From Clostridia bacterium (GTDB taxonomy: Bacteria; Bacillota; Clostridia; Oscillospirales; CAG-272), in contig JAFRQK010000022.1 in the NCBI GenBank assembly GCA_017428635.1, positions 1 to 62,103 of the forward strand: a stretch of DNA of 62,103 nt. The letters are read 5' to 3'. Numbering within the stretch: position 1 is the first letter of the stretch; the number at the start of each line of letters is the position of its first letter. The position numbers were made by a program, and so were the translations under genes. A model generated the notes under the pieces. It was not told the DNA's origin and made no database searches. It saw only the letters and a program-made list of their open reading frames with translations. Shown piece after piece: positions 43,636-56,115 of this stretch.

Positions 43636-44811
43636 ATGGAAGATATTAAAAAGCGCGCGCTCGAAGCACACTACAGATGGCGCGGAAAAATCGGTACCGA
43701 GGCGATCGCACGTGCGACTACTCCCGAGGAACTCGCCGTAGCGTACACGCCGGGGGTGGCCGAGCCTTGTCTGGCGATAAAAGACGATCCTTCCCTCTCG
43801 TTCGAGTTGACGAGACGATGGAATACCGTCGCCGTCATTACCGACGGGACCGCTATCCTCGGACTCGGAGACATCGGCGGCGTAGCGGGAATGCCCGTGA
43901 TGGAGGGAAAGTGCCTTCTTTTCAAGGAATTCGCCGGGATCGACGCGATCCCGCTCTGCGTCGGAACGAAGGACGTTGACGGTTTCGTTGAAACGGTCGC
44001 CAATATCGCGGACAGTTTCGGCGGGATAAATCTTGAAGATATCGCCGCTCCGAGATGCTTCGAGATCGAGAAAAAACTCAAAGAACGGTGTTCCGTTCCC
44101 GTCTTTCACGACGATCAGCACGGAACGGCGATCATCGTAGGCGCGGCGGTGATAAACGCTTTCCGCCTCACCGGAAGAACGCTCAAAGACGCGAAGATCG
44201 TGATCAACGGAGCGGGTTCGGCGGGATGCGCGATAGGAAGGCATCTATTATCTCTCGGCGCGAAAAACGTGATATTCGTCGACAGAACGGGCGCGATCGC
44301 CCGTGGCGGAGAATTTCTGAACGCTGAACACGAGGCGCTTTCTCTCATATCAAATCCGAATGCCGAAAGGGGGACGTTATCGGACGTAACGAAGGGCGCC
44401 GACGCCGTTATCGGCGTGTCGAGGCCCGGGCTCTTTACCGCCGAAATGATAAGATCGATGGCAAAAGATCCCGTCGTTTTCGCGCTTGCGAACCCGACGC
44501 CTGAGATCATGCCCGACGAAGCGAAAGCGGCGGGGGCCGCGGTCGTCGGCACGGGGAGAAGCGACTTCCCCAACCAGATAAACAACGTTCTGGCGTTCCC
44601 CGGCATCTTCCGCGGGGCGCTCGACGCCGGGGCGACCGATATAAACGAGCAGATGAAGAGAGCCGCAACGGACGCGCTCGTGTCGCTCATCGGCGAGGAC
44701 GAACTGTCCCCCGGATACATAATCCCGTCTCCGTTTGACAAACGCGTCGTAAAAGCGGTCGCCGAAGCGGTCGCGGCCGCCGCGAAGGAAAGCGGAGCGG
44801 TGAGAAAGTAG
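43636..44811 (+). CDS. NAD(P)-dependent malic enzyme
   Basis: A 391-residue short-type bacterial malic enzyme that decarboxylates malate to pyruvate with NAD(P)H formation. Visible signatures are AYTPGVAEPC near residue 38, the metal-binding HDDQHGTA segment (about 157-164) and the GAGSAGCAIG Rossmann loop (about 194-203). There is no C-terminal phosphotransacetylase-like domain, so it is of the SfcA/YtsJ-short class. It has its own promoter and terminator and is probably monocistronic. Confidence 0.93.
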   Translation: MEDIKKRALEAHYRWRGKIGTEAIARATTPEELAVAYTPGVAEPCLAIKDDPSLSFELTRRWNTVAVITDGTAILGLGDIGGVAGMPVMEGKCLLFKEFAGIDAIPLCVGTKDVDGFVETVANIADSFGGINLEDIAAPRCFEIEKKLKERCSVPVFHDDQHGTAIIVGAAVINAFRLTGRTLKDAKIVINGAGSAGCAIGRHLLSLGAKNVIFVDRTGAIARGGEFLNAEHEALSLISNPNAERGTLSDVTKGADAVIGVSRPGLFTAEMIRSMAKDPVVFALANPTPEIMPDEAKAAGAAVVGTGRSDFPNQINNVLAFPGIFRGALDAGATDINEQMKRAATDALVSLIGEDELSPGYIIPSPFDKRVVKAVAEAVAAAAKESGAVRK

Positions 44812-44848
44812 AGTTTATCTTTGGCGTCAGTTCAATTTGACATAAAAT

Positions 44849-44886
44849 AATTCGCTTAAAACTTGCTTTTAAGCGAATTTTTATAT
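44849..44886 (+). terminator. terminator of the malic enzyme gene
   Basis: Perfect 13-bp stem (44849-44861 with 44867-44879) followed by TTTATATT. Confidence 0.8.
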
Positions 44887-44914
44887 TGTCAACCTTTCGG
44901 GTTTGTGATAAAAT
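44886..44914 (+). promoter_or_regulatory. promoter of the V-ATPase operon
   Basis: TTGTCA (44886-44891), 17 bases, TAAAAT (44909-44914), directly after the malic enzyme terminator. Confidence 0.7.
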
Positions 44915-44992
44915 ATATTATTATTTATGGATATTTACACGCTCACGCGCGCGGGATCGCGTGCGGGGGATGATCTCACGGAGGTGAAAAGC

Positions 44993-45303
44993 TTGTCAGA
45001 AGATATTATCGGAACGATAAAAGAAGCGGAAAGACAGGCGGCGGAAAATGAAAAAGGCGCTCGCGAAGCCGCGGACGCCGCAGTACGAGACGCCGCCCTT
45101 TCAGCCGACAAGAGAATAAAAGAGGCCGAAGCGAACGCGGACGCCGCGATCCGCGCCGCGAAAGAAAAAGGCACGGCGCGCGCCGCGGAGATCAAAAAGA
45201 AACACGAGGAAGCCGCCTACGGAACGGCGGAGGAACTCGTCAGATCCGCAATGGAAAGGAAAAACGACGCCGTAGAGACGGTCGTTCAGGAGTTGATCGG
45301 TAA

Positions 45304-45313
<10 letters not shown>
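44993..45313 (+). CDS. V-type ATPase subunit H (peripheral stalk)
   Basis: A 106-residue, almost wholly coiled-coil Ala/Glu/Lys-rich protein, of the size and position of archaeal AhaH, a peripheral stalk partner of subunit E. I start at TTG 44993, eight bases after GGAGG; a start at 44927 would add 22 residues that lack a ribosome binding site. It is the first gene of the operon and overlaps subunit I by 10 bases. Identity rests on operon position and composition, since the sequence is low in complexity. Confidence 0.8.
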
Positions 45314-47780
<2,467 letters not shown>

Positions 47781-47804
47781 TAAATCAATACAAAAGGTGT
47801 CCTT

Positions 47805-48473
47805 ATGAACAACCTTAATCTCATTCTCGAAAAAATCGCGGCGGAAAGTCAGGAAAAGATCGACGCGGCGAATGAAGAGAGAGACAAAAGGATCTCCGAG
47901 ATCGACAGGGCTGCCGAAGACAAGATAAGCGTCATCCTTTCGCGCGCCGAAAGCGCCGCGCTGAAAGAATACGAAACAGAGGTCGCCCGCGCCGAGTCGG
48001 CCGGTAAACTTGCCGAAAGAGAGATCATCCTCTCGGCTAAATCCGCGCTCGTAGATCAGGTCTTCTCAGCCGCCGCGGACCGCATACGTTCTCTTCCCGA
48101 CGAAGAATACGTCGCAACCCTTGCGCGCCTTCTCGCCGGAGCGGTGATCGAAAGGCAATCAGCCGTCGAAGCCCTCATTGAGAAATACGGTGAGGAAGAA
48201 TACGGCGCCGACGCGGGACTTCCGTACGACGCTGCGTTTTCTCCCGAAGACACGGAAAAGTTCGGCCGCGAAGTCATCTCCAAAGCGGAACAGCTGATCG
48301 CGAAACGCGATCTTCTCGTCCCGAGGATCCGTCTTGCCAAAACGCCCGCCGATATCGACGGCGGAGTCATCGTTAAGTACGGCGAATCCGAGACGAACTG
48401 CTCCGTAGAGGCTATGATCGCCTCCGCAAAGGAAAAAGCGGACGCGGAAGTTGCGGCGATCCTCTTTCCGTGA
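47805..48473 (+). CDS. V-type ATPase subunit E
   Basis: A 222-residue peripheral stalk subunit. The N-terminal 80 residues are a long charged coiled coil; the C-terminal globular half ends in a GGVIVKYGE-type strand typical of subunit E. With subunit H it forms the stalk linking the A/B hexamer to subunit I. It lies 24 bases after subunit K and 15 before subunit C. Confidence 0.88.
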   Translation: MNNLNLILEKIAAESQEKIDAANEERDKRISEIDRAAEDKISVILSRAESAALKEYETEVARAESAGKLAEREIILSAKSALVDQVFSAAADRIRSLPDEEYVATLARLLAGAVIERQSAVEALIEKYGEEEYGADAGLPYDAAFSPEDTEKFGREVISKAEQLIAKRDLLVPRIRLAKTPADIDGGVIVKYGESETNCSVEAMIASAKEKADAEVAAILFP

Positions 48474-48488
48474 TAAGAGGGCGTCCGT

Positions 48489-49496
48489 ATGAAAAAAGCG
48501 AAAAAGATAAACGAACTTGATTACGTATACGCCTCGACGCGAGTGAAAACGGCGGAGGGGCGCGGGACTCTTCGCGACAGACTGACCTCGTTTGCGGAAG
48601 CCTCGAACGGAGAGGCGCTCGTCACGGCAGTCCTCGAATCGGGCCTTATCTCGGACGTTGCGGTCAAAACGCCCGCCGACGCCGCGGACGCGGCTCTCGT
48701 CGGAGCCGCGGATCTTCTGAGATCATCCGTTCCGGATCCCGACTTATACGGTTTTCTGTTCTACAAATACGACTGCAACAATATAAAAGTCGCGCTCAAA
48801 GAGAGTATTCTCGGCGTCGAAGATACGTCCCGGTATTTCACGTGCGGGACCGTCGAGCCGTCCGCAGTGCGCGAAGCGGTCTTCTCCCGCAATTACTCCG
48901 CCCTTCCCGAAAACATGGGAAAGAGGGCGAAAGAGGCGCAGGACGCATACGAGACGACGAAAGAAGCGCGTACGATCGATCTGTCCCTTGACCGCGGATG
49001 TTTCGAGGATATCGAAGAGTCCGTCGCGTCGTCCGGCGTTCCGTTTTTCAAAGAATACGCCTCCGCGCTCGTTGACTCGACGAATTATCTTTCGTTTTTG
49101 CGGATCTCGTCTTCCGGAATGGCGCCCGGAGCGTGTTCCTCTCTCATGAGCCGCGCCGCTCTTCCCGGCGGAACGGTCGACGTTTCCGTGTTTGAGGAGG
49201 CGTCAGCCGCCGATACGCACGAAGAGCGCATCGCAGCGCTCGTTTTGAAGACCGACAGCGTCGACTACCGCGAAGCGCTGAGCCGGGACGGGGATCCCGA
49301 CGCCGTTGCCGCCGCTCTTGAAAAAGCGGTTGACAAAGTAGTCGAAAAAGCAGACGCAAAAGCGTTCGGCCCCGAAGTACCCGCCGTCTTCTTTATCAGA
49401 AGAGAGGCGGAGGTAAGAGCCGTGAGGATCGCGGCGTCCATGATCGCATCCGGGAAAACCGCCGAAGCGATCAAAGCCCGTATAGGGATCAAATGA
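48489..49496 (+). CDS. V-type ATPase subunit C (rotor socket)
   Basis: A 335-residue helical subunit of the V-type C/AC39 family. It has the early YVYASTRVKTAEG segment, a DLYGFLFYKYDCNNIKVALK segment and a helical C-terminus ending in IRRE...VRAVRIA and a final GIK. It couples the central stalk (D and F) to the K ring. Sequence identity in this family is low, so the call also uses operon order. Confidence 0.88.
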   Translation: MKKAKKINELDYVYASTRVKTAEGRGTLRDRLTSFAEASNGEALVTAVLESGLISDVAVKTPADAADAALVGAADLLRSSVPDPDLYGFLFYKYDCNNIKVALKESILGVEDTSRYFTCGTVEPSAVREAVFSRNYSALPENMGKRAKEAQDAYETTKEARTIDLSLDRGCFEDIEESVASSGVPFFKEYASALVDSTNYLSFLRISSSGMAPGACSSLMSRAALPGGTVDVSVFEEASAADTHEERIAALVLKTDSVDYREALSRDGDPDAVAAALEKAVDKVVEKADAKAFGPEVPAVFFIRREAEVRAVRIAASMIASGKTAEAIKARIGIK

Positions 49497-49529
49497 TCTG
49501 TCGCCGCGCTGCGGCGGAAGGAGGCCAAT

Positions 49530-49838
49530 ATGGCTAAGGTAGCCGTCGTCGGACGGGAAGATAATATCCTTTGCTTTCTCGCGTCCGGGTTCCGCGCCTT
49601 TCCGGTGAACGGGACCGACGAAGCGAAAGAAGCCGTCAGACGCGCAAAAAAAGAAGGCTGCGACGTGATCTTCGTCTCCCCCGAACTTGATGAAGTCATC
49701 GGCTGGGCGGACGAAAAATACGGCGAGTCCGTCACTCCCGCGGTCGTCCCGCTCCCGCTCGGATCGGGCGACAAAGCGAAGGAAAGGCTGACTTCGTTCG
49801 TGGAACGCGCCGTCGGCGCAAACATTTTAGGCGACTGA
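49530..49838 (+). CDS. V-type ATPase subunit F
   Basis: A 102-residue Rossmann-like small subunit of the central stalk that sits on subunit D. It has the VVGREDNILCFLASGFRAF start, close to the family pattern, and a VIFVSPEL strand. It lies between subunits C and A. Confidence 0.9.
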   Translation: MAKVAVVGREDNILCFLASGFRAFPVNGTDEAKEAVRRAKKEGCDVIFVSPELDEVIGWADEKYGESVTPAVVPLPLGSGDKAKERLTSFVERAVGANILGD

Positions 49839-49872
49839 TGATCAGTTGAAATAACGAAAGGATCTGTCCTCT

Positions 49873-51639
49873 ATGACTGAAGGAAAAATCGTTAAGATCT
49901 CCGGACCGCTCGTCGTTGCAGAGGGTATGCGCGAGGCGAATATGTTCGACGTCGTCCGCGTCGGAGAAAAGAAACTTATAGGCGAGATCATCGAGATGCA
50001 TTCGGACCGCGCCTCGATCCAGGTTTACGAGGAGACCGCGGGTCTCGGCAGAGGCGACTCCGTCGTCTCCGCGGGCGAGCCGCTCTCCGTCGAACTCGGT
50101 CCCGGCCTTATCGGGAACATCTACGACGGTATCCAGCGTCCTCTCGAAGAAATGAGACTCGTAGCGGGGCCGAATATCATCAAAGGTATCGATCTGCCGC
50201 CTTTGAACAGAGAAAAGAAATGGGAATTCGTCGCGACCGCCAAGATCGGCGACGAAGTGACCGGCGGCGATATCGTCGGTTACGTCGACGAATCCCTCGT
50301 CATACGCCACAAGATCCTCGTCCCCCCGGGAGTTTCGGGAAAGATCGAGTATCTTCTCTCCGGAAACTACACCGTGACGGACAAGATCGGAGAGATCGTC
50401 GACGAAAACGGCGAAAAACGCGATCTGACGCTCATGCAGAAATGGCCCGTCAGACGCGCGAGACCGTACGTTGAAAAGATCGCACCCTCCGTCCCCATGA
50501 TAACGGGTCAAAGAGTCATCGACACGCTGTTCCCCATCGCGATGGGCGGTACGGCTTGCGTTCCCGGTCCTTTCGGATCGGGCAAGACCGTCGTTCAGCA
50601 TCAGCTCGCCAAGTGGAGCAACGTCGACCTCGTCGTATACATCGGATGCGGCGAGCGCGGAAACGAAATGACGGACGTTCTGCGCGAATTCCCGGAGATA
50701 ATCGACCCGCGTACCGGAAAATCTCTTATGGAGAGGACCGTTCTCATAGCCAACACGTCCGATATGCCCGTCGCGGCGCGCGAAGCGTCCGTCTACACGG
50801 GTATCACGATAGCGGAGTATTTCCGCGATATGGGACTGTCCGTCGCAGTTATCGCGGACTCGACGTCGCGCTGGGCAGAGGCGCTCCGCGAGATGAGCGG
50901 ACGACTTGAAGAGATGCCCGGCGACGAGGGCTATCCCGCATACCTCACCTCCCGTCTCGCGGGCTTCTACGAGAGAGCGGGTCAGGTCAAGTGCATCGGG
51001 TCGGACGGAAGATTCGGATCGCTCTCCGCGATCGGCGCGGTTTCTCCGCAGGGCGGCGATATCTCGGAGCCCGTCTCTCAGGCGACGCTCCGAATCGTTA
51101 AGGTCTTCTGGGGACTTGATTCCGCGCTCGCATACGCGCGCCACTTCCCCGCCATCAACTGGCTCAACTCCTATTCCCTCTACAAAGACAGACTTGAGGG
51201 ATGGTACAACGAGAACATCTCGAAAAAATGGTCAAAGTACTCCGCGGAGATACTCCGAATCCTGCAAAAGGAATCCGAACTCGACGAGATCGTCAAGCTC
51301 GTCGGCGTCGACGCGCTGTCGGGCGACGACCGTCTGACTCTCGAGATATCCCGTTCGATCAGAGAGGACTTCTTGCAGCAAGACGCTTTCAACATCGAAG
51401 ACTCGTTCACTTCCCTGCCCAAACAGTTCGCGCTGATAGCCCTGATCCTCTTCTTCCGCGACCGCGCTAAAGAGGCGATGGACTCCGGTGCCGACGTACA
51501 GAGGATCTCCGAACTTCCCGTAAGGGAGGATATCGGACGCGCGAAGACAGTGAGCGACGCTGAGTACCGCGAAGTCTTCGACAGCATCAAGGAAAAGATA
51601 GAACAATCGCTTGCGGAAATAACTCCCGGCAAAGCGTAA
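49873..51639 (+). CDS. V-type ATPase catalytic subunit A
   Basis: A 588-residue catalytic subunit. The P-loop GPFGSGKT lies at 232-239; the non-homologous insertion typical of A subunits (about 110-190) and the GERGNEM catalytic glutamate segment are present. Three copies alternate with subunit B and hydrolyse or make ATP. It follows subunit F by 34 bases and precedes subunit B by 18. Confidence 0.97.
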   Translation: MTEGKIVKISGPLVVAEGMREANMFDVVRVGEKKLIGEIIEMHSDRASIQVYEETAGLGRGDSVVSAGEPLSVELGPGLIGNIYDGIQRPLEEMRLVAGPNIIKGIDLPPLNREKKWEFVATAKIGDEVTGGDIVGYVDESLVIRHKILVPPGVSGKIEYLLSGNYTVTDKIGEIVDENGEKRDLTLMQKWPVRRARPYVEKIAPSVPMITGQRVIDTLFPIAMGGTACVPGPFGSGKTVVQHQLAKWSNVDLVVYIGCGERGNEMTDVLREFPEIIDPRTGKSLMERTVLIANTSDMPVAAREASVYTGITIAEYFRDMGLSVAVIADSTSRWAEALREMSGRLEEMPGDEGYPAYLTSRLAGFYERAGQVKCIGSDGRFGSLSAIGAVSPQGGDISEPVSQATLRIVKVFWGLDSALAYARHFPAINWLNSYSLYKDRLEGWYNENISKKWSKYSAEILRILQKESELDEIVKLVGVDALSGDDRLTLEISRSIREDFLQQDAFNIEDSFTSLPKQFALIALILFFRDRAKEAMDSGADVQRISELPVREDIGRAKTVSDAEYREVFDSIKEKIEQSLAEITPGKA

Positions 51640-51657
51640 GAAAGGGGTACGGTTCAG

Positions 51658-53040
51658 ATGATCAGAGAATACAGAACGATAGAAGAGATCGCCGGCCCTC
51701 TTATGCTCGTGCGCAAGGTCGACGACGTCAAATACGACGAACTCGGCGAGATCGAGCTTGAAAACGGCGAAGTCAGGAGATGCCGCGTTCTCGAAGTGAA
51801 CGGCTCGAACGTGCTTGTCCAGCTCTTCGAGGCGTCCGCGGGACTGAATCTCGCGCGCTCCAAGGTGCGTTTCTCCGGCCACGGCGTCGAACTCCCCGTT
51901 TCGGACGATATGCTGGGCCGCGTTTTCTCCGGCATGGGCAAGCCGATCGACGGCGGGCCGAAACTCATTCCCACCGCGTCGCTCGATATCAACGGCACAC
52001 CGATCAACCCGGCTGCCCGCGACTACCCCAACGAATTCATTCAGACCGGCGTTTCGACGATCGACGGGCTGAACACTCTCGTCCGCGGTCAGAAGCTCCC
52101 GATCTTCTCGGGATCGGGCCTTCCGCACGCGAATCTCGCCGCACAGATCGCCCGTCAGGCGACCGTCCGCAGCGAGGGCAGCGAAAAGACCGAATTCGCG
52201 GTCGTTTTCGCAGCCGTCGGTATCACGTTCGAAGAAGCGGACTTCTTTATAAGCGATTTCAAACGGACCGGAGCGATCGACAGAACGGTCCTGTTCATCA
52301 ACCTCGCCTCCGACCCCGCTATCGAGAGGATCTCGACGCCGAGAATGGCGCTGACAGCCGCCGAATATCTCGCGTTCGAGAAGAATATGCACGTGCTCGT
52401 AATAATCACCGATATCACGAACTACGCGGAAGCGCTCCGCGAAGTCTCCGCGGCGAGAAAAGAAGTCCCCGGACGGCGCGGATATCCCGGATATCTTTAC
52501 ACCGACCTTGCGACGATGTACGAGCGCGCCGGCCGTAAGATGGGCTCGACCGGTTCGATCACAATGATCCCGATCCTCACGATGCCCGAAGACGACAAGA
52601 CGCACCCGATCCCCGACCTCACGGGGTACATCACCGAGGGTCAGATAATCCTGTCCCGCGAGATGCACAGAAAAGGCTATATGCCCCCCGTCGACGTTCT
52701 TCCCTCTCTTTCGAGGCTCAAGGACAAGGGTATCGGCAAAGGAAGAACGCGCGAGGACCACGCCGGAACGATGAACCAGATAATCGCGTGCTACGCCAGA
52801 GGACGCGACGCGAAAGAACTCATGGTAGTCCTCGGCGAAGCGGCGCTGACACCGCTCGACAGACTTTACGCAGCGTTTGCGGACGAATTCGAAAAGAGAT
52901 ACATCAATCAGGGCTTTTACGAGAACAGATCGGTCGAGGAAACGCTCGACCTCGGATGGGAACTTCTTAAACTTCTTCCCCGCAGCGAGATGAAGAGGAT
53001 CAACAGAGATATTCTCGACAAGTACTGGCCGGAGGACTGA
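51658..53040 (+). CDS. V-type ATPase subunit B
   Basis: A 460-residue non-catalytic nucleotide-binding subunit. In place of a canonical P-loop it has [12 protein letters not shown], as expected for B subunits. It alternates with subunit A in the hexamer. Length and start are typical. Confidence 0.97.
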   Translation: MIREYRTIEEIAGPLMLVRKVDDVKYDELGEIELENGEVRRCRVLEVNGSNVLVQLFEASAGLNLARSKVRFSGHGVELPVSDDMLGRVFSGMGKPIDGGPKLIPTASLDINGTPINPAARDYPNEFIQTGVSTIDGLNTLVRGQKLPIFSGSGLPHANLAAQIARQATVRSEGSEKTEFAVVFAAVGITFEEADFFISDFKRTGAIDRTVLFINLASDPAIERISTPRMALTAAEYLAFEKNMHVLVIITDITNYAEALREVSAARKEVPGRRGYPGYLYTDLATMYERAGRKMGSTGSITMIPILTMPEDDKTHPIPDLTGYITEGQIILSREMHRKGYMPPVDVLPSLSRLKDKGIGKGRTREDHAGTMNQIIACYARGRDAKELMVVLGEAALTPLDRLYAAFADEFEKRYINQGFYENRSVEETLDLGWELLKLLPRSEMKRINRDILDKYWPED

Positions 53041-53064
53041 ATTTCCCGAAAGGCGTGACTTTTT

Positions 53065-53721
53065 ATGGCTGAAATAAGAGTCAATCCCACGAGGATGGAG
53101 CTGAAAAAGCTCAAAAACAAACTGAATACGGCAAGGCGCGGGCACAAACTTCTGAAGAACAAGTGCGACGAGCTGATGAAGCAGTTCCTCGAGGTCGTCA
53201 GAGAGAGCAAAACTCTCAGGGGTCGGCTTGAGGGAACTCTTGCCGGCGTCGTTGAGGAATTCGGTTACGCCGCGGCGGAGACCGATCCCCGCGTTATGAC
53301 CGAAGCGCTTCTGCTGCCCGGATTCGAGGGTGAGGTCACGACGGAGACTAAAAACGTGATGAGCGTCATCGTCCCCGTGTTCCGCCACAAGGAATCCGAT
53401 CCTTCGGCGCGCGGCGGCGTCAGTTACGGTTTTGCCTTCACGAGGCGTTCCATCGACGCGGCAGTGAGGGAGATCTGCGCCTCGACGGAGGATCTCGTCC
53501 GTCTCGCATCGCTCGAAAAGCAGGCTCAGCTTCTCTGCTCCGAGATCGAAAAGACGAGAAGAAGAGTCAACGCGCTCGAGTACATCCTTATCCCGCAGTA
53601 TACCGCGACGATAAAGTCGATCTCGATGAAACTCGACGAAAACGAGCGCTCGAATCTCACCAGACTTATGAAAGTCAAGGATATGATGCTCGAAGGCAGA
53701 AATTCGGCAACAGACAAATAA
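53065..53721 (+). CDS. V-type ATPase subunit D (central shaft)
   Basis: A 218-residue protein with long N- and C-terminal helices, beginning VNPTRMELKKLKNKL and containing LLKNKCDEL, both family signatures. It forms the rotating shaft inside the A/B hexamer. It is the last gene of the nine-gene operon and is followed by a terminator. Confidence 0.95.
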   Translation: MAEIRVNPTRMELKKLKNKLNTARRGHKLLKNKCDELMKQFLEVVRESKTLRGRLEGTLAGVVEEFGYAAAETDPRVMTEALLLPGFEGEVTTETKNVMSVIVPVFRHKESDPSARGGVSYGFAFTRRSIDAAVREICASTEDLVRLASLEKQAQLLCSEIEKTRRRVNALEYILIPQYTATIKSISMKLDENERSNLTRLMKVKDMMLEGRNSATDK

Positions 53722-53726
53722 TCAGC

Positions 53727-53762
53727 CGGGGGATCGTTTCCGCGTTCCCCCGATCTTTTTCC
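53727..53762 (+). terminator. terminator of the V-ATPase operon
   Basis: Perfect 7-bp GC stem (53727-53733 with 53746-53752) followed by ATCTTTTTCC. The glycosyltransferase start codon lies only 19 bases further on, so some read-through may feed that gene. Confidence 0.7.
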
Positions 53763-53780
53763 CGGAAGCGGGGTGATAAT

Positions 53781-54959
53781 ACGAAAATACTGATAACGTC
53801 CACCTGGTACGCTCCCGTCATAAACGGAGTCGTGACCTCTGTCCTCAACCTTAAAAAGGGACTTGAAGAACTGGGTCACGAAGTGCGAGTGCTCACTCTT
53901 TCCAAGAACATCCACTCTCACCGGGAAGGCGACGTCACGTTCGTCGGGTCGGTGAGCGCGAGCAAGCTCTACCCCAACGCAAGAATGAAAATGACGAGGG
54001 CGAGACAACTCGTGAAAGATCTGATCGACTGGCATCCCGATATCGTTCACAGCCAGTGCGAGTTCAACGGATTCCACGCGGCGAGGAAGATCGCCGAGGC
54101 GTGCGGAGCGCCGCTCGTCCACACTTATCACACCGTTTATGAGGACTACACGCATTATTTCTCGCCGAGCGAAAGGCTCGGAAAAAGTTTCGTAAAAACT
54201 CTTTCGCGTTCGATCCTCAACAAGACCGATATCGTTATCGCTCCGACGCGTAAAGTAGAGGAGCTCCTTCACAGGTACAGAGTAGCCGTACCGATCGTCA
54301 CCGTCCCGTCGGGCCTCGATCTGTCGCGTTTCGACGATCCGGAGATCGGCGAAAAAAGCAGAAACATCAGGCGCGGTCTCGGGATCGGGGACGAAAAGCG
54401 CGTTCTCGTTTATCTCGGGCGGCTCGCGAAAGAAAAGAACACGGAAGAACTTATTTATCTGCTCAAAGAAGAAAACGACCCCGATATGATCCTCGTCATA
54501 GTCGGGGGCGGTCCCTACGGAGAAAAACTCGAGGAATTCGCCGAAGCGATGGGCGTTTCGGACAGAGTTCATTTCGTCGGTATGGTCCCGCCGGAAGACG
54601 TCGCGTACTACTACAGGCTCGGCGACGTGTTCGTCAGCGCGTCTCAGAGCGAGACGCAGGGGCTGACGTACGTCGAGGCGATGGCGAGCGGGCAGGCGGT
54701 CCTCTGCAAAAAGGATCCGTGCCTTTCGGACCTGATCACCGACGGCGTCGACGGATTCCAGTACACGACCGGAAACGAGTTCGGCGAACTGCTCGCAAAA
54801 CTGTTTGAAAGTGAAGAATACCGCAGGAGGATCGGAGACGCCGCGGCGGAGAGCGTGCGGGAGAGATACTCGATCGGGTGTTTCGCGCGTTCCGTTCTGG
54901 ACGTCTACGAAACCGCGCTCAAAGAAAGAAAAAACCGAGGAGGTAAAAATAATGCTTGA
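53781..54959 (+). CDS. GT4 family glycosyltransferase, apparent ACG start
   Basis: A 392-residue GT-B fold glycosyltransferase resembling diglucosyl-diacylglycerol or 1,2-diacylglycerol 3-glucosyltransferases. The N-terminus KILITSTWYAPVINGVVTS is the family's conserved first strand, and the C-terminal half has the SASQSETQGLTYVEAMASG nucleotide-sugar motif. No ATG, GTG or TTG precedes this strand in frame; the codon in the initiator position is ACG at 53781, seven bases after GGGG of an extended Shine-Dalgarno (GGGGTGAT, 53770-53777). A start at the first GTG (53832) would remove the first strand of the fold. Its last eight bases overlap the SGNH hydrolase gene. A role in glycolipid or wall polymer synthesis is likely. 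Confidence 0.9.
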   Translation, partial: TKILITSTWYAPVINGVVTSVLNLKKGLEELGHEVRVLTLSKNIHSHREGDVTFVGSVSASKLYPNARMKMTRARQLVKDLIDWHPDIVHSQCEFNGFHAARKIAEACGAPLVHTYHTVYEDYTHYFSPSERLGKSFVKTLSRSILNKTDIVIAPTRKVEELLHRYRVAVPIVTVPSGLDLSRFDDPEIGEKSRNIRRGLGIGDEKRVLVYLGRLAKEKNTEELIYLLKEENDPDMILVIVGGGPYGEKLEEFAEAMGVSDRVHFVGMVPPEDVAYYYRLGDVFVSASQSETQGLTYVEAMASGQAVLCKKDPCLSDLITDGVDGFQYTTGNEFGELLAKLFESEEYRRRIGDAAAESVRERYSIGCFARSVLDVYETALKERKNRGGKNNA

Positions 54960-56040
54960 AAACACACTTTATAAGCTTACCGTTGAGAAGAAACTGACCG
55001 TAGGCTATTACGGCGGGTCGATAACGGACGGAACGGGCGCTTCAGACATGGAAAAGACCTCGTACCGCGCGCTCGTTACCGAGTGGTTCCGCAAAACGTA
55101 TCCGGACGCGGAGATCACCGGTTTCAACGCCTCGATCGGCGGCACCGGCACGGGATACGGGACGTTCAGATGTGAAAAAGATCTGCTCTGCCGCGACCCC
55201 GACCTCGTTTTCATCGAATACTGCGTCAACGATTTCGGCGACTCCTACGACAACGTACTGCCGCAGGCGGAGGCAATCATCCGGAAGATCAGAAAAATGC
55301 GTCCGCTCGTCGACGTGATAGCGGTCGTATCGACCGACGAGGACGTCGCCGCGGCGCTCGAATCGGGCAGAGAGTTTGAGTCCAGAGACGCGATGCTCAC
55401 GGTCGCCCACCGGTACGGAGTACCGTCCGCGGACCCGGGGTCCGCCCTTCTCTTCCGCGTATTGCGCGGAGGGGACGACTGGGCATCCTACGCTCCCGAC
55501 GGAAGTCATCCCTCCGATCTCGGCCACTCGGTCATGGCGGACGTCATCACCTCGATCGTCTCCGAACTGTTTGAAAAATCCGAAAAAGTCGGCGCGCCTG
55601 TGCCGCACGAACTTCCCGAGCCGTTATGCCCCGGCGCGCTCGACGGCGGTAAAATGGTCGAGTGCAGGGATATCAGGAACCTTGAAACGAACGGTTTCCG
55701 CATCGTGCCCTCAAGCGGCGGGAGATTTGACGAGATCCTTGAATCCGAGAAGGTAGGCGATTCGCTCTCGTTCGATTTTGAGGGACCCGTCCTCGGCCTG
55801 ATCTGGGACGGAGGGTGCGTAAACGGCGACGTGAAGGTATCTGTCGACGGCGGCGAGCCCGTGAACGTCCGCAGCTGGGATCACGTCGTGAGGTCGTTTC
55901 ACAAGATGCAGACGGCTTTATGCATCAAGGGGCTCGACCCCACGGTTCCGCATCACGCGGAAATCACCGTCAGCCATCAGTACACGGATAAGGAAAACCC
56001 GATCGGTTACGTTCGCATCGGCGCGATCCTTACGGCGTGA
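54952..56040 (+). CDS. SGNH/GDSL-family hydrolase
   Basis: A 362-residue cytoplasmic protein. Residues 1-205 are an SGNH hydrolase domain with block I GGSIT (Ser23), block II Gly in SIGGTG (63-66), block III Asn in CVND (Asn93) and block V DGSH (Asp183, His186). Residues about 215-362 form a beta-sandwich extension resembling a carbohydrate-binding domain. Such enzymes deacetylate or deacylate sugars and polysaccharides. The ATG at 54952 has GGAGG seven bases upstream and overlaps the end of the glycosyltransferase gene, so the two may act on the same glycan. A longer frame from 54805 is only an overlap artefact. Confidence 0.88.
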   Translation: MLENTLYKLTVEKKLTVGYYGGSITDGTGASDMEKTSYRALVTEWFRKTYPDAEITGFNASIGGTGTGYGTFRCEKDLLCRDPDLVFIEYCVNDFGDSYDNVLPQAEAIIRKIRKMRPLVDVIAVVSTDEDVAAALESGREFESRDAMLTVAHRYGVPSADPGSALLFRVLRGGDDWASYAPDGSHPSDLGHSVMADVITSIVSELFEKSEKVGAPVPHELPEPLCPGALDGGKMVECRDIRNLETNGFRIVPSSGGRFDEILESEKVGDSLSFDFEGPVLGLIWDGGCVNGDVKVSVDGGEPVNVRSWDHVVRSFHKMQTALCIKGLDPTVPHHAEITVSHQYTDKENPIGYVRIGAILTA

Positions 56041-56070
56041 TAGAATTATATCAATAACCGGACTGAACAG

Positions 56071-56106
56071 AAAAAGACCGCGGAACGCGTCCGCGGTCTT
56101 TTTATT
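56071..56106. terminator. bidirectional terminator between the SGNH gene and the surface protein cluster
   Basis: Perfect 13-bp stem (56071-56083 with 56091-56103), AAAAAGACCGCGG paired with CCGCGGTCTTTTT. Confidence 0.9.
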
Positions 56107-56115
56107 ATGATTAAA

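Noticed and set aside
51232-53388. 718-codon minus-strand frame opposite V-ATPase subunits A and B
   Set aside because: It is a shadow of two highly conserved genes and has no recognisable domain.
54805-54951. Upstream extension of the SGNH hydrolase frame
   Set aside because: It overlaps the conserved end of the glycosyltransferase gene in another frame, and a strong GGAGG precedes the ATG at 54952.
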